Part shown: positions 11,036 through 22,274 of the stretch, one piece after another | Layout of the letters: each line of letters opens with the position of its first letter | Numbering within the stretch: the first letter of the stretch is position 1 | From: Simplicillium sp. C3G150-2 | Lineage: Eukaryota; Ascomycota; Sordariomycetes; Hypocreales; Cordycipitaceae | Direction: 5' to 3' | Assembly (NCBI GenBank): GCA_022702485.1 | Contig: JAJIYY010000004.1 | Span: forward strand, 4,402,001 to 4,466,000 | DNA: 64,000 nucleotides | The notes under the pieces: model-generated | The model's database searches: none | What the model was told of the DNA's origin: nothing | What the model saw: the letters and a program-made list of their open reading frames with translations, nothing else | Program-made: the position numbers and the translations under genes

Positions 11036-11991
11036 GCGAAGCAATGCAAAGTGGCAAAATTGCACACGCACCTAAGCATTTTTAATTACTGGATACTCTG
11101 AAGTTAGGGCACGTGGGAGGAATAAAGAAGGAGACGAGAAGATGAGCTAGCACACATGTACAACAGTGAATGGGCTTGCAGGCCAAGTATGGGATTATGA
11201 GAAAACAAAGAAACCAACGGTTCATTGGATAGAAAGACTACGTATTCATTAGCATAGAAAATTCTCACAAAGTATAGACAATACCATGATTTGATATCTT
11301 TACAAGGAAATGCTTTCCAAGGGAGCACTTTTGTGCTAAGTTCGAATAAAGCGTACCACAAAACGAGGCGCTTCGCAAGACAGGGATAGAAACATGGGCG
11401 AAAGGACCCTATTTTCTATTGTGTTGGTGGCTGCTCTCTGCGCTACGGGCCCAGACAGTGACAGCCGCCAGGTAGCTCCCAGCCACCCGCATTTTGCCCC
11501 TTAGCTGCTCTGTGACTGGAAACACCTTGAACCATTAATGCCTGTTAGTAGGGAGTATTTCAATTAACCAAATATGGTTCGAAGAAAATGACAAAATCAA
11601 AAAGTTTAATTTGGAATGAATCATGAAGTCTCTAGATTGGTCATTTTTTTCTTCTCTTGTACGAATGCGAAAATTAGGCGCCTAGACGGTGATACAATAC
11701 AAACCCTTACCAAGTCTTATCCGCGATGAGTGAACACCAGGGAGCCGAGACCCCTGCCTTCACTTGCTCAATCTGCTGGTCACTTACACTTCACTTTGAA
11801 TTCACTGCCTGCGCTTGTGCTCTGTTGATGGGAAACCCAGAGTCATCTGTTCGTTTTCTTTTCTATTTTGTTGCTCATGAATATTTAAATTCAGCACCCC
11901 CAAATCCTTTAACTGCACGTTTGCTTTTCAAGCAACATCAGCGGTACCACTGCATCTACCATCGTCGGAAAGCAGAGGTTTACAGCTAGCC
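11036..11991. other. Intergenic region transporter / dynamin-like gene
   Basis: About 0.95 kb, with AT-rich parts at 11540-11660. Nothing coding or structural was recognised; it holds the 3' UTR of one gene and the promoter of the next. Confidence 0.5.
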
Positions 11992-14934
11992 ATGGCTCCC
12001 AGAGACCGGCGCAGGATGGTTCCGAATCCTCAAGTGAAGCGAGAGCCAGAGCTCTTGAGCTCTTCTCCGCCTCGCCCCAACAGCGTTGGCAGAATGTCTG
12101 CTCCCCAATCCACCAACTCGCTCTATAGAGCCTCATCTGTAGCCGGCAGCATGAGCTTTCCCCTCAGATCTGATGCTCGTAAGTAGCCAAGGGAAGCAAA
12201 CTCTCTTGGATTCAAAAACTAATAAGCTATGCAATAGCACCTCCCACTGAGTTCACCACTGGAGACCAAGAGCCTATGCTCAGAGAGGTCCGCGCCAGGA
12301 CGATGGCAGCACCCCAAACAGTGGCAAGTCCTGAAGATAGCTTCTTCCATTCTTCTTTTCAAGATATTGGAAGAAAGCTCAAAGAATTCAACGACACTCT
12401 CGGAGAACTCCAACAGCTTGGGGTGTCTCACGATGTCCAGCTTCCCGAACTCGTTCTTGTCGGTGATCAGTCCGCAGGCAAGTCCAGTCTCATGTCGGGT
12501 CTTGCAAACCTTGACCTACCACGCAGTGAAGGCACATGCACTCGATGTCCGCTACATATTCGAGTATCTCGCAACACTCAGTGGTCCTGCAGGGTGTGGT
12601 TGCGCAAGGAATACGAGTACAAGCCTCCCGAGGGTGACATTCACGAGAGTCAAGTCACAGAGAGTGACCCATTCTTCCCATGGAAGAAAAGGAAGCATGA
12701 TTACACGCATGAGTTCAAAATCATGCATGACAAGAGCGAGATAGAGCAAGTTCTGCGATGGGCGCAAATTGCCATTTTGAATGACGACAAAGATCCGTCA
12801 CTCTTTGTGCCAGGATCGGGCTCGATTGCGGACAATGTCGATATTGACACAGCAGCGGAAGACACAGCCGCAAAGTTCTCTCCAAACATTGTGGCTCTTG
12901 AGATTAAGGGTCCTGGCCTTCCGGATCTGTCTTTTTACGACATGCCTGGCATTTTTCAGAATCCTGCCGACGTCAAAGATGACTACCTCGTTTGTGTTGT
13001 CCGAAACTTGTCACAAGCCTATATCCAGCATCCATCTGCCATCATTATGTGCTCTATGCCCATGAACAGCGATGCCGAAAATTCTTCCACCTTTAACTTG
13101 ACACGCAGACTTGGTGCTTCTTCCCGAACTATTGGAGTTCTCACCAAGGCCGACCTCCTCCCCCCAGGCGGTAACCACGAGCAGTGGCTGGACATAATGC
13201 GAGGACGAACTCACCGAACTGGCCTAGGATACTTTATCACTTCTAGACCCAAAGACAACGATCTAGAACAACTCACAGCCTGGGAGGAGCGAATATTTGA
13301 AGACCAGTCTAGTGGATCATGGCCTTCTGACTTCCACGCCTTTGTAGACCGATGTGGCGTTGAAAAGCTGAAGTCGTTTTTGTCTCATCGTCTTGGAGAG
13401 GCCTTTGCTAAAAGGTATGAAACTGTCGTCGTTACACCTTGGAAGACACCATGCTAATGATATTAGTTTGCCAACTATCAAAAGAAAATTGCTTAACCAG
13501 CTAGAAGCTGTGAACAGGCAGCTCGCCAGCCTGCCAGAGCTGCCAGACAACGTGGAAATGGAGATCCAAACACGTCTCATCAATTTTGCGGACCTCGCGA
13601 GGAAAGAGCTCGACGATTTTGTAAGAACGATCGGGCCGCTTCCTCAAAATTTTGCTATCTGTCTGTTGGAAATGAAGCCCAAGATAGCGCTTCGTGATCG
13701 TTCGGACATCCCTGTCCATGAGATATCTGATGATGAATCGGATGTACCCTCTGTTGCCCCAACACCAACACCAAAACGAAGACAAGCGCAATCCTCGTTC
13801 ACTACGCCATCCGTGAAAAGGCAGCGAACCGAGATCGTTGCCAGTGCAGCCATTCCCATTAACTTAAATGGCCACTCAAGAGTCGAGGAAATGACAAACG
13901 GCAACACTTCCCCTGCACCATCACAGCCTCCGGCAGGGCCGAAAAAGCCCCAGCTCCCAGAGCCCTTCTCGCAATTCAGTAAGACTGGAAGCGGGTTTCG
14001 CACGCTGCGAGGGGTACGAGAAGAGGTCGAATCAAAAATGAAAGCCGGCATGCCTGATGTAATTCCTTCTGAAGTGTATGAGGATCTTGCTTTGGAAGCT
14101 ATCCAACCTTGGAATAAAGTTACCGAAGTTTACCTGCACCATACCATGCAAGAGTTGCAGCGAAGACTTGACTCAGCACTCTTGGAATCTATGGGCACCT
14201 TTAAAAAGCGTTCTATTTTCAAGGAGTCAAAGAAACACTTGCGAAAATGTCTTGAAGAGCACAAAATGCGCATCGAAGACTCTCTGACGCTTTTGTACAA
14301 GGACGAAAGCCAGCGGCTCCTCACCTTCAATGACGAAGCCTTTAAGCAGTATCGAGAGAGTGAAGCAATAACGCTGACAAGATTTCGGCATATGATGCGA
14401 ATGCAGGCAGCGGGTTTGCTGCAGCCAGGCAAGCAGTTTGTCCCATGGGAGTCGCTATCGGTGGAAAAGAGGGCTCAAGATGCAAAGCAGCGAGACACCG
14501 AAGCGGCAAAGCTGGGGCCTGACCCTTTCGCGCGGGAAGTTGAGGTGGCAGCATACGTTAGGGGATACTACCGCCTTGCTGCCCATCGTTTTGGTGACAA
14601 CGTCTCTCAGCACATTTTGTGTCGAATGATCCCACAAATCCGACTGCAGCTGGCTCGTCACCTCGAAAACGAGCTTGGGGTCCGTGGACCTGACGCCATC
14701 ATAGTTTATGAGAGACTCATGGCTGAGGATGAAACAACGGCCACAAAACGAGAAAATCTCAAGAGCGACAAGGAAAAATTCAGACGTGCATTGGCTAGTA
14801 TCGAGGGCTTGGAGACCAACATGGTTGGCGAAGACTCGAGCATCGCCACCAACAGCTTCGCCATGTCATTTGCGGATGACAAAGCAACACAAGATACCCA
14901 GATGACGGACATTGCCGCGAGTGATGAGGTGTAA
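11992..14934 (+). CDS. Dynamin-like (Mx-type) GTPase
   Basis: Three exons (11992-12178, 12238-13414, 13467-14934) encode 943 aa. The G domain shows the P-loop 'GDQSAGKSS' at residues 138-146, the switch Thr in 'SEGTCTRCP', 'DMPG' at about 297 and 'TKAD' at about 365. A middle/stalk region follows, with a nuclear-type basic Pro/Ser linker near residues 520-580 ('PKRRQAQSSF', 'VKRQR'). A C-terminal GED-like helix contains 'RMIPQIRLQLARHLENEL' and 'RLMAEDETTATKRENL'. No PH domain or membrane anchor was seen. Fungi have several such Mx-like dynamins outside the Dnm1, Vps1 and Mgm1 groups, with poorly known functions. Intron 1 (12179-12237) has a CTAAT branch and a TAG acceptor, and intron 2 (13415-13466) ends in ATTAG. 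Confidence 0.88.
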
Positions 14935-15319
14935 TTGCCTCCTTGTTTTGTATCCCCTCTTCATGTACTTATTCTTCTAACCCTTTCTTCATTCGCGAAG
15001 GGTGTGCCATTTGCTGTTTGCCAATGAATGAGGTTGGTTTTTGACGGAAGTAGTGAGTTGGGAATCGGAGGAAATTGTATTCGACAGAAATATTAGCGAC
15101 ACAGATTGTAATAATATGAAAAAATTTTGTATGAGCAACCCTTCGCTTCGTGATGTTTCTTTGATTTATAAGATGGGGGCTTCTTGGCCGATCTGAGTGG
15201 AGTCGGACTTTACGCAAAACTGGATACGGACAAGATTAAGAACTCGCTTAGAATCCTCTCTCACATTTTATCCCTCGAAAACCCTCTACGTTTTCTTTTC
15301 ATATCCGATCAATTTAATC
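14935..15319. other. Intergenic region dynamin-like / UPF0303 gene
   Basis: This 385-bp region holds the 3' UTR of the GTPase and the promoter and leader of the next gene. No other feature was seen. Confidence 0.5.
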
Positions 15320-15977
15320 ATGTCTCAGAAAGTTTGGCAGCGCAAGTTCCCAGCAGGCTTGGGTCTCGAGAAGGCCCTCGAGGCGACTCGCAATCGCGCT
15401 GCACCACCTGCGATTCAGAGCCCCCCAGAGACAGTAAGAGCTGCCGAATAGAGTCATTTGCCTAGCTAGAAGTTTATCTAATGAGTTTCAATAGGTGGAA
15501 GAACTTCTCAGAGTGGATGAGGGTGGCTCTGGTTTCACTCTGTCTTCGTTCACCTCCGAAGACGCTCTCGAACTGGGCAACCTGCTCTATGCCCGCCTGG
15601 TGTCCTTTGCGCCAGCGCGCCCTGCGTTGATCTCCATCAGCACTTCTGGAGGTAATCAGATTTTGTATCAGACCGTCACTGGACCTGGAATTACGCCTGA
15701 TAACGAGGTCTGGGTCCGTCGTAAGCGTGCTACCGTTGAGCGCTTCGGGGTCAGCTCGTGGCTCATGGGCCGTAAGTTCCAGGGCGACGAGGCTGCCTTT
15801 GCTACCAAGTTTGGCTTGAGCACTGAGCAGGCTGGCCAGTATGCCATCCATGGCGGTGGTATCCCAATCCGAGTGCAGGGTGTGGATGGGGTTGTTGCAG
15901 TGGTCATTGTCAGTGGCTTGAAGCAGCACGAGGATCACGGTGTTATCTCGGAGGTCATTCGTGGTAACTGGGAGTAA
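15320..15977 (+). CDS. UPF0303 / DUF336 (HbpS-GlcG-like) protein, YBR137W homologue
   Basis: Two exons, 15320-15433 and 15495-15977, encode 198 aa. The 61-nt intron (GTAAGA to AATAG) joins 'SPPET' to 'VEELLRVDEGG'. The core has the DUF336 pattern: 'FTSEDALELGNLLYARL', 'VWVRRKRATVERFGVSSW', 'YAIHGGGIPIRV' and 'VVAVVIVSGLKQHEDH'. In budding yeast the homologue YBR137W is a soluble decameric protein linked to the GET pathway for tail-anchored proteins; bacterial relatives bind haem or cobalamin. The ATG at 15320 is chosen because the sequence upstream in frame does not look coding. Confidence 0.85.
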
Positions 15978-16104
15978 AATGGCAAAAGTTCTTCTATGAT
16001 ACAAAAGTAGTTAAAAGAGTTATTAATACGAAATATTGATACTATTGTACAATGCACAACATTCTTCTGGCCGTCTGTGCTTTCCCCTCTCACGGCCGAG
16101 ACGC
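15978..16104. other. Short convergent intergenic region
   Basis: This 127-bp region between convergent genes holds 3' UTR sequence only. Confidence 0.5.
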
Positions 16105-17195
16105 TCATTCTGTAGCACCATGTCTTGTAATGTTCCGCATTCTGTCAACAAGATCCACCATTTCTTCATTTCCTGCCATCGTTCTCTTCATGTCGTCTGG
16201 TAGCTGGAGCAAAAACTCATTAATCATCGACTCCACGAGATTGGGTTGTTTGTTCAGCTCATGGTCTACAATTGCCATGGCAATTTCATGCTTAGTATTA
16301 GCCTCTGGGTAATGTCCATAGGCAAACAGCTTTCTGAACCATAAAATGCTATAGTGCGAGAATGTGGTTCCGAATATCAGCCCTACTAAACTGATGAGCA
16401 TTTCCGCCTCATAGTTATACAGACGAAAGAAATCATTCACATAGGATGTGCAGCTGAGGAGTCGGCCATAGGTATGCTTGTGCGTTTCTTTCATCTCCCA
16501 AGTGTGATCGTCCATGATGGACATCATTTGTTCCCACTCCGTCATATAGGGAAGCTCTTGCCAGAGACGCTCGTTCGATGTGATGCTTCGTAGCTGTTCA
16601 AAACGGCTGGGGAATTGTCCGCGAGGGAGTACGTAGGGGTATTCTTCCTGATTGCGAAGCGGGAGTTCCGCCACGCGAAACGTAGTTTTCTCGTAGCCGT
16701 CGAACTCAGGAAAGCCGTCCCAATAGAATAATGAATGCTGATGGTAAAATGATTCGTGACTAGTGTCTTTACTGAAGTCGAAGTACCATTGGTTTCGCGT
16801 TTGTCATATGAATCAAAGCAGGCCCTTTGATTCGCCACATGTCACATAACCAGGACAGCCCGCATGTTATTACATGGAAGCTCGCGTTATGCGCTGCCGG
16901 AGTTGCAGCGTGGTGTTGAAGAAGATCATTGAAGGCAGTATCCCAATCGTCGTACAAGGGATCTGAAAACGACGATGTCGGGGACGCGTAGATCCAATGA
17001 TGCCATTCGCCTCCCTCAGCTTCCTTCAGCTTTCGATACAACCCATACGGGGTTTCCGAAGTGTCTAGTAAGGCCGGAGGTCTTCCACCAGTATAACGGC
17101 CGCTTGAGCTCCGGGACGTAGAACGGACCTGGGGCCCATTCATCCATTGGTGCACCAGGCACCTCGAAGCCTTGTCTCCATTTCGCCATTTCCAT
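16105..17195 (-). pseudogene. Conserved fungal hypothetical protein gene broken by two frame shifts
   Basis: Protein-like sequence continues across three minus-strand frames. Segment 1 runs from the ATG at 17195 to about 17080 and contains 'GFEVPGAPMDEWAPGPFYVPEL'-like residues. Segment 2 runs from about 17080 to 16800 ('TPYGLYRKLKEAEGGEWHHW'). Segment 3 runs from about 16800 to the stop at 16105 ('NQWYFDFSKD', 'FYWDGFPEFDGYEKT', then about 190 further residues). Both shifts go the same way (+1). Neither junction has usable GT...AG splice sites. At the second junction a 7-nt insertion (within about 16793-16801) would explain the shift. The encoded protein would be about 360 aa, soluble and Trp-rich, with no domain I can name. 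It is either a recent pseudogene or two assembly errors; the intact composition of all three segments favours a recent event. Confidence 0.6.
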
Positions 17196-17530
17196 TTCGA
17201 AGAGAAATTGCGTGGACGCGCGGGAGCCTCGTCTCTGCACGATTCACGAGAAATTTGCTTCGCCACCAGCTAGCCCGGCGTGGCCCCCACAGCGAGTCTG
17301 GATCAGCCTGTTGTTAATAATAGATTTCTGGCTGGTCTGCAAAAGTGTCTCGAATCTAATTGAACTCTGATCATCTGAACATTAAAGAAATTGTATTAGT
17401 CCTAAGTGTAGGTGACAGCTATAAACCTGTGCAGTACATGCTATTTTTTAAACAAAGTATGGCCTGGCTCCTATTGTCGCTCCAGCGCCAGAGAAGAAGA
17501 AAAGAAATTAGTAGAAAATATCTGGAAGCA
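17196..17530. other. Intergenic region
   Basis: This 335-bp region lies between the broken gene's start and the 3' end of the secreted-protein gene. No feature was recognised. Confidence 0.45.
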
Positions 17531-18577
17531 TTACCACTTTCTGCGGACGATAGGGACACGTGGGACACGACCCATTCCCATCATGTTGCCGGTGCCGCTT
17601 GGCTGGGCAACTCCCATTACTGACGTCGCGTTCTGGCTAGGAGTACCAGTGCCAACAGTTACGAGAATGGTGTTGTAAGCCGTTGCGATGCTGGTAGTGA
17701 TGTTGACGGGAGGGCAGGGACTGCTGATAACAGGAGGCTGGCTGCCACATGGTCGACCGCTGTGCTTCTTTTGGCAAGTAGATTCGCCAGTGTTGATGTT
17801 GATGATGAAGATCTCAACATTGTCTGATCCACCACCAGGAACTGTTTGAGTGACTGTAGAGAAGTGGTCCACGCTCTGAACGATAGTCTGCGTTTCAGGA
17901 GCTGCAGTGATTGTCGTTCCAGGCAATGTCTTGGTGATCCCCTGTCCATTGCCAAGTGTAACTGTCTTGACGCTGGGCTGTACAGCGCTAACTAGGACGG
18001 TCTGTGGCTCTTGTACGGGCCTGCTTTGCTTCATCTCCTGGCCAACAGTCTTCGTGACAACACTTGGTGCCTCATTGGGGCGAGATGGGCTTTCTTGGGG
18101 CGTCGTCTCAGTCTGCTGTACAGGTGTAGACTCTGGCTGGAGAGTGACGGTGACCACGCTTGGCGCTTCAGAGACAGGCTCGGATGGTTGGCTTTGAGTT
18201 ACTGTCACGGTCTTAGGCTCTTGCTGCGCGCTTGTGCTGGGTTGAATCGTGCGTGTAACAACCTGAGGCGTTTCCTCTTGCTGTTGTGGGGAACTCTGAA
18301 TAACAGTGACTGTCTTGGGGCCGGGTTGCTCTGCTTGAGCGGGAGTAGGCTCAACAATGATCGTGGTCGCGGTCTGCTGCTCTTCGACGGGAGGAGCCGA
18401 GTGGGTAACAAAGACGGTAGTAGGCTCAGCAGGGACAGTCTTTTCCACTGTCACAGTCACTGCTTCGCAATTGGCAGGACAAGGGGGACACTCCCCAGTG
18501 CGAGCTTGAAAGCGTCCAAATCGAGCCTGTGCGAGAGGCGCCATTGCCAGGACGGCCAAAGGGAAAACTTGCTGCAT
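17531..18577 (-). CDS. Secreted Thr/Val/Pro-rich repeat protein
   Basis: The gene encodes 348 aa from the ATG at 18577, chosen because it opens a clear signal peptide ('MQQVFPLAVLAMAPLAQA'). Next comes a short Cys-containing segment ('CPPCPANCEA'), then about 200 residues of degenerate repeats. Each repeat has a beta-prone core such as 'TVTVTQS', 'VVTRTIQPS', 'VVTVTLQPE' or 'VVTKTV', separated by Gln/Pro/Glu linkers. A C-terminal part has 'VEIFIININTGE' and four Cys, and ends in a basic tail ('RVPIVRRKW'). There is no GPI signal or transmembrane helix. The composition resembles fungal cell-wall or adhesin-like proteins with many possible O-mannosylation sites. No enzymatic domain was recognised, so this is a hypothetical secreted protein. 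Confidence 0.7.
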   Translation of the reverse strand: MQQVFPLAVLAMAPLAQARFGRFQARTGECPPCPANCEAVTVTVEKTVPAEPTTVFVTHSAPPVEEQQTATTIIVEPTPAQAEQPGPKTVTVIQSSPQQQEETPQVVTRTIQPSTSAQQEPKTVTVTQSQPSEPVSEAPSVVTVTLQPESTPVQQTETTPQESPSRPNEAPSVVTKTVGQEMKQSRPVQEPQTVLVSAVQPSVKTVTLGNGQGITKTLPGTTITAAPETQTIVQSVDHFSTVTQTVPGGGSDNVEIFIININTGESTCQKKHSGRPCGSQPPVISSPCPPVNITTSIATAYNTILVTVGTGTPSQNATSVMGVAQPSGTGNMMGMGRVPRVPIVRRKW

Positions 18578-19510
18578 ATTGAAGCTGGAGGTGGACAGTA
18601 AAGACGTATGCAAATGGCGTTAGAAGTGTCGTAGCAAGGAAGCAGAGAAGCGCGAGGCAAGGCTAGGCTAGCTTGGGCTGTGAAGTTGTTGGAGTGATGA
18701 TCTTCTGATTTAGAAAGATCTCGGAGATTCACCCATCCTTATAGCTTTTCACGAAAAGCTGCCAAGATGCTGCATGCTGCTACTGTTTGGCGCTGTGTGC
18801 TGTCGGTTGCCTTGAAAATTGTTCATTCGAATGGCGTGGGAATGCAATTGCAATACCCAGGAGACGCATTAGGCCATGGCAGCCCCAAAGACATTGGTCA
18901 GTATTAGGTTAGTATTTCAACTCAAGCACCAATAAACCCAGAGCGAATCGCGCAAGGGTGTGTATCGGAAACATATTAGCTGTATTCGCAAGGGTCTGGG
19001 CACTAGTTTGAAGGGTTTTGTGGTCGATTATTCAAGGGCGAGGCGAGGGAGACTAGTGCTGGCTCGCAGGGCACATAATGATACCAATGAAACGAGACTG
19101 CATATGTTGAGCAAGAATTAGGTTATGAATATATTGCTGTTTAATTTTGGAACTGTCTGTTGGGTTTGCCAGTTAAAGTTTGATTGAGCATCCGACAGGA
19201 GATGGGATAGTAGAGTTAGGACCCGTGTAGTCGTTTAGAGCGGCCGGCTTCAACCCCTCAGCCGGATTGGGCCAGGGGGTGTTAGTCAGCAGAGCTAGGC
19301 CTCATTTGGACCCACCAGCCCAGCTCTGACAGCCTACCAACCATCCTGCGCTACGACATATTATTTACTGCACAGATTCTACTCGCAAGCTTGAGGGGCT
19401 ATCGATACTGTGCGGTAGCATGAAAAGCGTCGATTTTTAAATTCACTGTCCTCAGCGGTGACGTCGCAGCCGCCGCCACGAGACCAAGGCCGCGAAACAG
19501 CATCGTCGTC
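18578..19510. other. Divergent promoter region secreted protein / LAMTOR1-like gene
   Basis: About 0.93 kb between divergent starts. A TGACGTC (CRE/ATF-like) site lies at 19459-19465, about 46 bp before the LAMTOR1-like ATG. No coding sequence is supported. Confidence 0.5.
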
Positions 19511-20110
19511 ATGGGTGCTTGCCAATCATGCTTCGGAAAACGCGAGAAGAATACATACGATGAAGTGAGCACTGTCGAACAAGAACAACTATAGCGCTTC
19601 GGCTAATGGGTATATTCAGAGCGAGGAGAACCGACTGATAGACGATGATGCCAGTGCTATGCACTACGGCAGCTTCGGCCACGATCCTTTAAATGGCGAT
19701 GACACAGCGGAGGCCCAACGAGAGAGCGATGCGCTGCAGCGTGTTGTTGCTAAGACATCGAGGTAAATATCGCATCCGGCTATTCCCCCCTCAGCAAACA
19801 CTAACTTTGGTGGTATAGCAACATGGTTGATGTATTCGACATTGCGCCGCAAGAACCCACGACAAAGACGTCCTCCTCGTCGTCCTTTGCCTACTCCAAC
19901 CAGGGTGGTCGAATTGCGCGCTACCAACATCTCGTGTCGAAGCTCAGTACTGAAGAGGATGAGCAGCCGGCAGGTGTGAAGATTGATTGGCTTGCTGAGA
20001 ACGATATTCCCACCAATGACACCGAGCGACCTTTGAGCTTGAAAACCCTCGATGGTGACGACGATGCCTTGGTCGGCACCTTTGCCGATGCTGCGGCAGC
20101 GATGAAATAA
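19511..20110 (+). CDS. LAMTOR1/Ego1-like lysosomal (vacuolar) TORC1 adaptor
   Basis: Three exons (19511-19564, 19620-19762, 19819-20110) encode 162 aa. The N-terminus 'MGACQSCFGKREKN' has Gly2 for N-myristoylation and Cys4 and Cys7 for palmitoylation. This is the dual lipid anchor typical of LAMTOR1/p18 and yeast Ego1/Meh1. Downstream are 'RLIDDDASAMHYGSFG', the conserved acidic 'LIxxD' pattern of the LAMTOR family (PF15454), and a helical segment 'AQRESDALQRVVAKTSSNMVDVFDIA'. The family scaffolds the Ragulator/EGO complex that places Rag GTPases on the vacuole for amino-acid signalling to TORC1. The introns use GTGAGC and GTAAAT donors and both keep frame. An unspliced scan would see only the third exon. 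Confidence 0.82.
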
Positions 20111-21929
20111 ATACGCGACCTTACTTTGTATCATATATACCCAACCGATCGGCGAATCTTTTGCAGTTTGGTTACGACTTTTGACTATACGTCACTGCTC
20201 TCATTTTTACTTTACCTTACTTTTCTTTTCTTCTCTTTTCTCCACGACCACGTGGAGCTGTATTCCGCATGGTATGATCCAATTCTGTGTGGCACCACTA
20301 GAGGCAGTCTCTGAAATAAAGACAAAATGTGGAAACGAAATGTCTCAATGTGACCAATTGGTGAACGCACTACGGCTTGAGTGAATAGACGCGCCAAAAC
20401 GGACCAGATTTCTGTACATGAGCAAAGCATAAATTCATGGTGGATTCGCTGCTTTAACTCTGTAATATCTGTACGTCGACTGGGATGCTGACAGGGAGGG
20501 CTTTCCCTGCGCAGCCAAGACGGAAAATCCAGACCTTCACCGCAAGAGCAGCAAGCAACAACTACCGTCACAAATCATGTGGAGAAGGGCTGGGCTGCCG
20601 AAGCTGGTACTCCGAGTGTCTCTGGGCTGTTTTTTCGGCTGACTTTCTAATTAGCTTGTCTGTCCACCGCCTACCGGCTGCGGCTCGCACCGTCGTCGTT
20701 AGCTCCATTAGCTCCATGGCATGGACAAGGGCCCTGCGGACCATCCCGTTTGACTCAACCGCTCCCCGGACACATAACCAAACTGTCGGGAACTGTTTTA
20801 GGGTACCAGGCTGTCGGAAAGCCAGTGCCATGTGTCCTTCACAGCATGGGATTGTCGCGTGCCAGCGCCATACATGGGAATTCACAAGTGACACTCTGGC
20901 TAGTTTCTACCTGCTCGAAGCGGGTACATCAAGAGCAACAGCGCCAGGTTACTCATGGTCTGTTTGCTGAGGCGTTCCTAGGAGCTGCTGTTCTCCACTT
21001 GAATGCGCCGAAGAGTCGTGTCTGTGTGGCCTTCAATCCTAGCTGCCCTGTTTTCCTCTACCAGCTCCGTACTCGGCCAGTCTACATAGGGCTATTCTAT
21101 CCCATGATCTATGTCTGAAAGAATCAACGATTGACCTCGTCAAGCCTTTGCACTTGTGCAGTATGCATCAGCGCCAAGGTAACGTCAGGTCTGCCAAGGG
21201 GTGTTTATCGGTGCAAGCTCAAGAGCAGAAGGCTTGTGAATGATTGGTCGGGTGCCTTGAATTCCTCTGCATGTACCCGCGGGATTGCATGCACTTCGAT
21301 GGGGCTATCCAACCCTCCCTGTCGTAGCACAGTACTCTACAGCCATCAGCATGTCAGCGCCAAATCCACTGTGTGAAAACGTCATGCATGCCCCTTAGCG
21401 GTGTTGGGACGCTCTAACTCACAGCTACTCCCAGTGGTGTCCGGTTGTTCTCGGTCCTTTCTGCTCAGGTTATAACATGTCACTTGGCCACCGATTTCGA
21501 CAGTCGTCTGCGAATATTTGACTCAAATTGTATAACGTATCTGGACTCTGGAAAGTCGGCTCCATGCCCTACACTATTCTGTTACTCTTTCAATAATACA
21601 GTAAAAACTTTGGTATCTTTATCAAACCCCAACAAACTTCGGCCTATTCTTCGTTCCTCCCTCTGACCGCGCCTCCGTTGGTGCACACCACTTCGGCACA
21701 TCCATTACCGCGTGCGGGCACCGCTGACTCTCGGCAGCGGTCGCCAAAAGAAAATGTCTCTACCATCCAAGGTATTCGGGCAATAAAGACGCGCAATTTC
21801 GACGCGGTTTTTTGCTGAGCGTGCTGAATTTGACAAGTAACATCAGCACTCTCTTCTACATCGATTGGACTGTTCTCCTCTGTCAGCAGTCGTCGTCAGA
21901 CGGACCTGAGATCAATAGCCAAGCCATAC
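20111..21929. other. Non-coding stretch, left part of the 7-kb gene desert
   Basis: About 1.8 kb with normal base composition. Open frames of up to 160 codons occur but look random (no hydrophobic or helical pattern, no splice support). It holds the LAMTOR1-like 3' UTR and otherwise nothing recognised. Confidence 0.45.
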
Positions 21930-22274
21930 CTAAGTGAGTGCTTGTTCTCGCTGGCGATGTTCGTCGTTCATGAGGCAGATTTGGTTGTATACCTCTCGCA
22001 TTTCTCCACACGTTTTCTCGATTGTCGCCGCTCGTTTGCTCTCTTCTCGCTGCCAACGCTTGACATCCTGTGCCATTTTGTCGTACCGACGCTGCTTCTT
22101 CTGAATGTCTTTGCACAGTTTACAAATGTCTTGAATATGCACCGTCTCATAAACCAGCTTCAATCCACACGTCTCTCCGATACGATACTCTTTATTGCAC
22201 TGCTGGCGAAAGTGACCCCACCGCCAGTACTGGCACTGCCATTTCGTCTGATCGAAGTAGCACATGGCTCGCAC
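21930..22274 (-). CDS. Small Cys-rich conserved fungal protein
   Basis: Intronless gene of 114 aa. The N-terminal half has regularly spaced Cys residues at 5, 14, 26, 36, 51 and 54 plus His21, with an aromatic 'WQCQYWRWGHFRQQC' segment. This suggests a small metal-binding unit. The C-terminal half (about 55-112) is a charged helix ('RRYDKMAQDVKRWQREE') likely to form a coiled coil, with two more Cys at 89 and 100. I recognise the pattern as a family of uncharacterised short proteins in Pezizomycotina, but no function is known to me. The composition is clearly unlike the random frames around it. It lies alone in a 7-kb stretch otherwise without genes. Confidence 0.68.
   Translation of the reverse strand: MRAMCYFDQTKWQCQYWRWGHFRQQCNKEYRIGETCGLKLVYETVHIQDICKLCKDIQKKQRRYDKMAQDVKRWQREESKRAATIEKTCGEMREVYNQICLMNDEHRQREQALT

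Noticed and set aside
13644..14051. 135-codon minus-strand frame
   Set aside because: Shadow of dynamin-like GTPase exon 3.
15474..16004. 176-codon minus-strand frame
   Set aside because: It is antisense to UPF0303 exon 2, which is clearly the coding strand.
18011..18601. 196-codon plus-strand frame rich in Leu, Arg and Cys
   Set aside because: It is antisense to the repeat-containing secreted protein; its composition simply mirrors the repeats.
20485..20970. 161-codon plus-strand frame in the gene desert
   Set aside because: No protein-like composition, domain or splice support, and no good start context.
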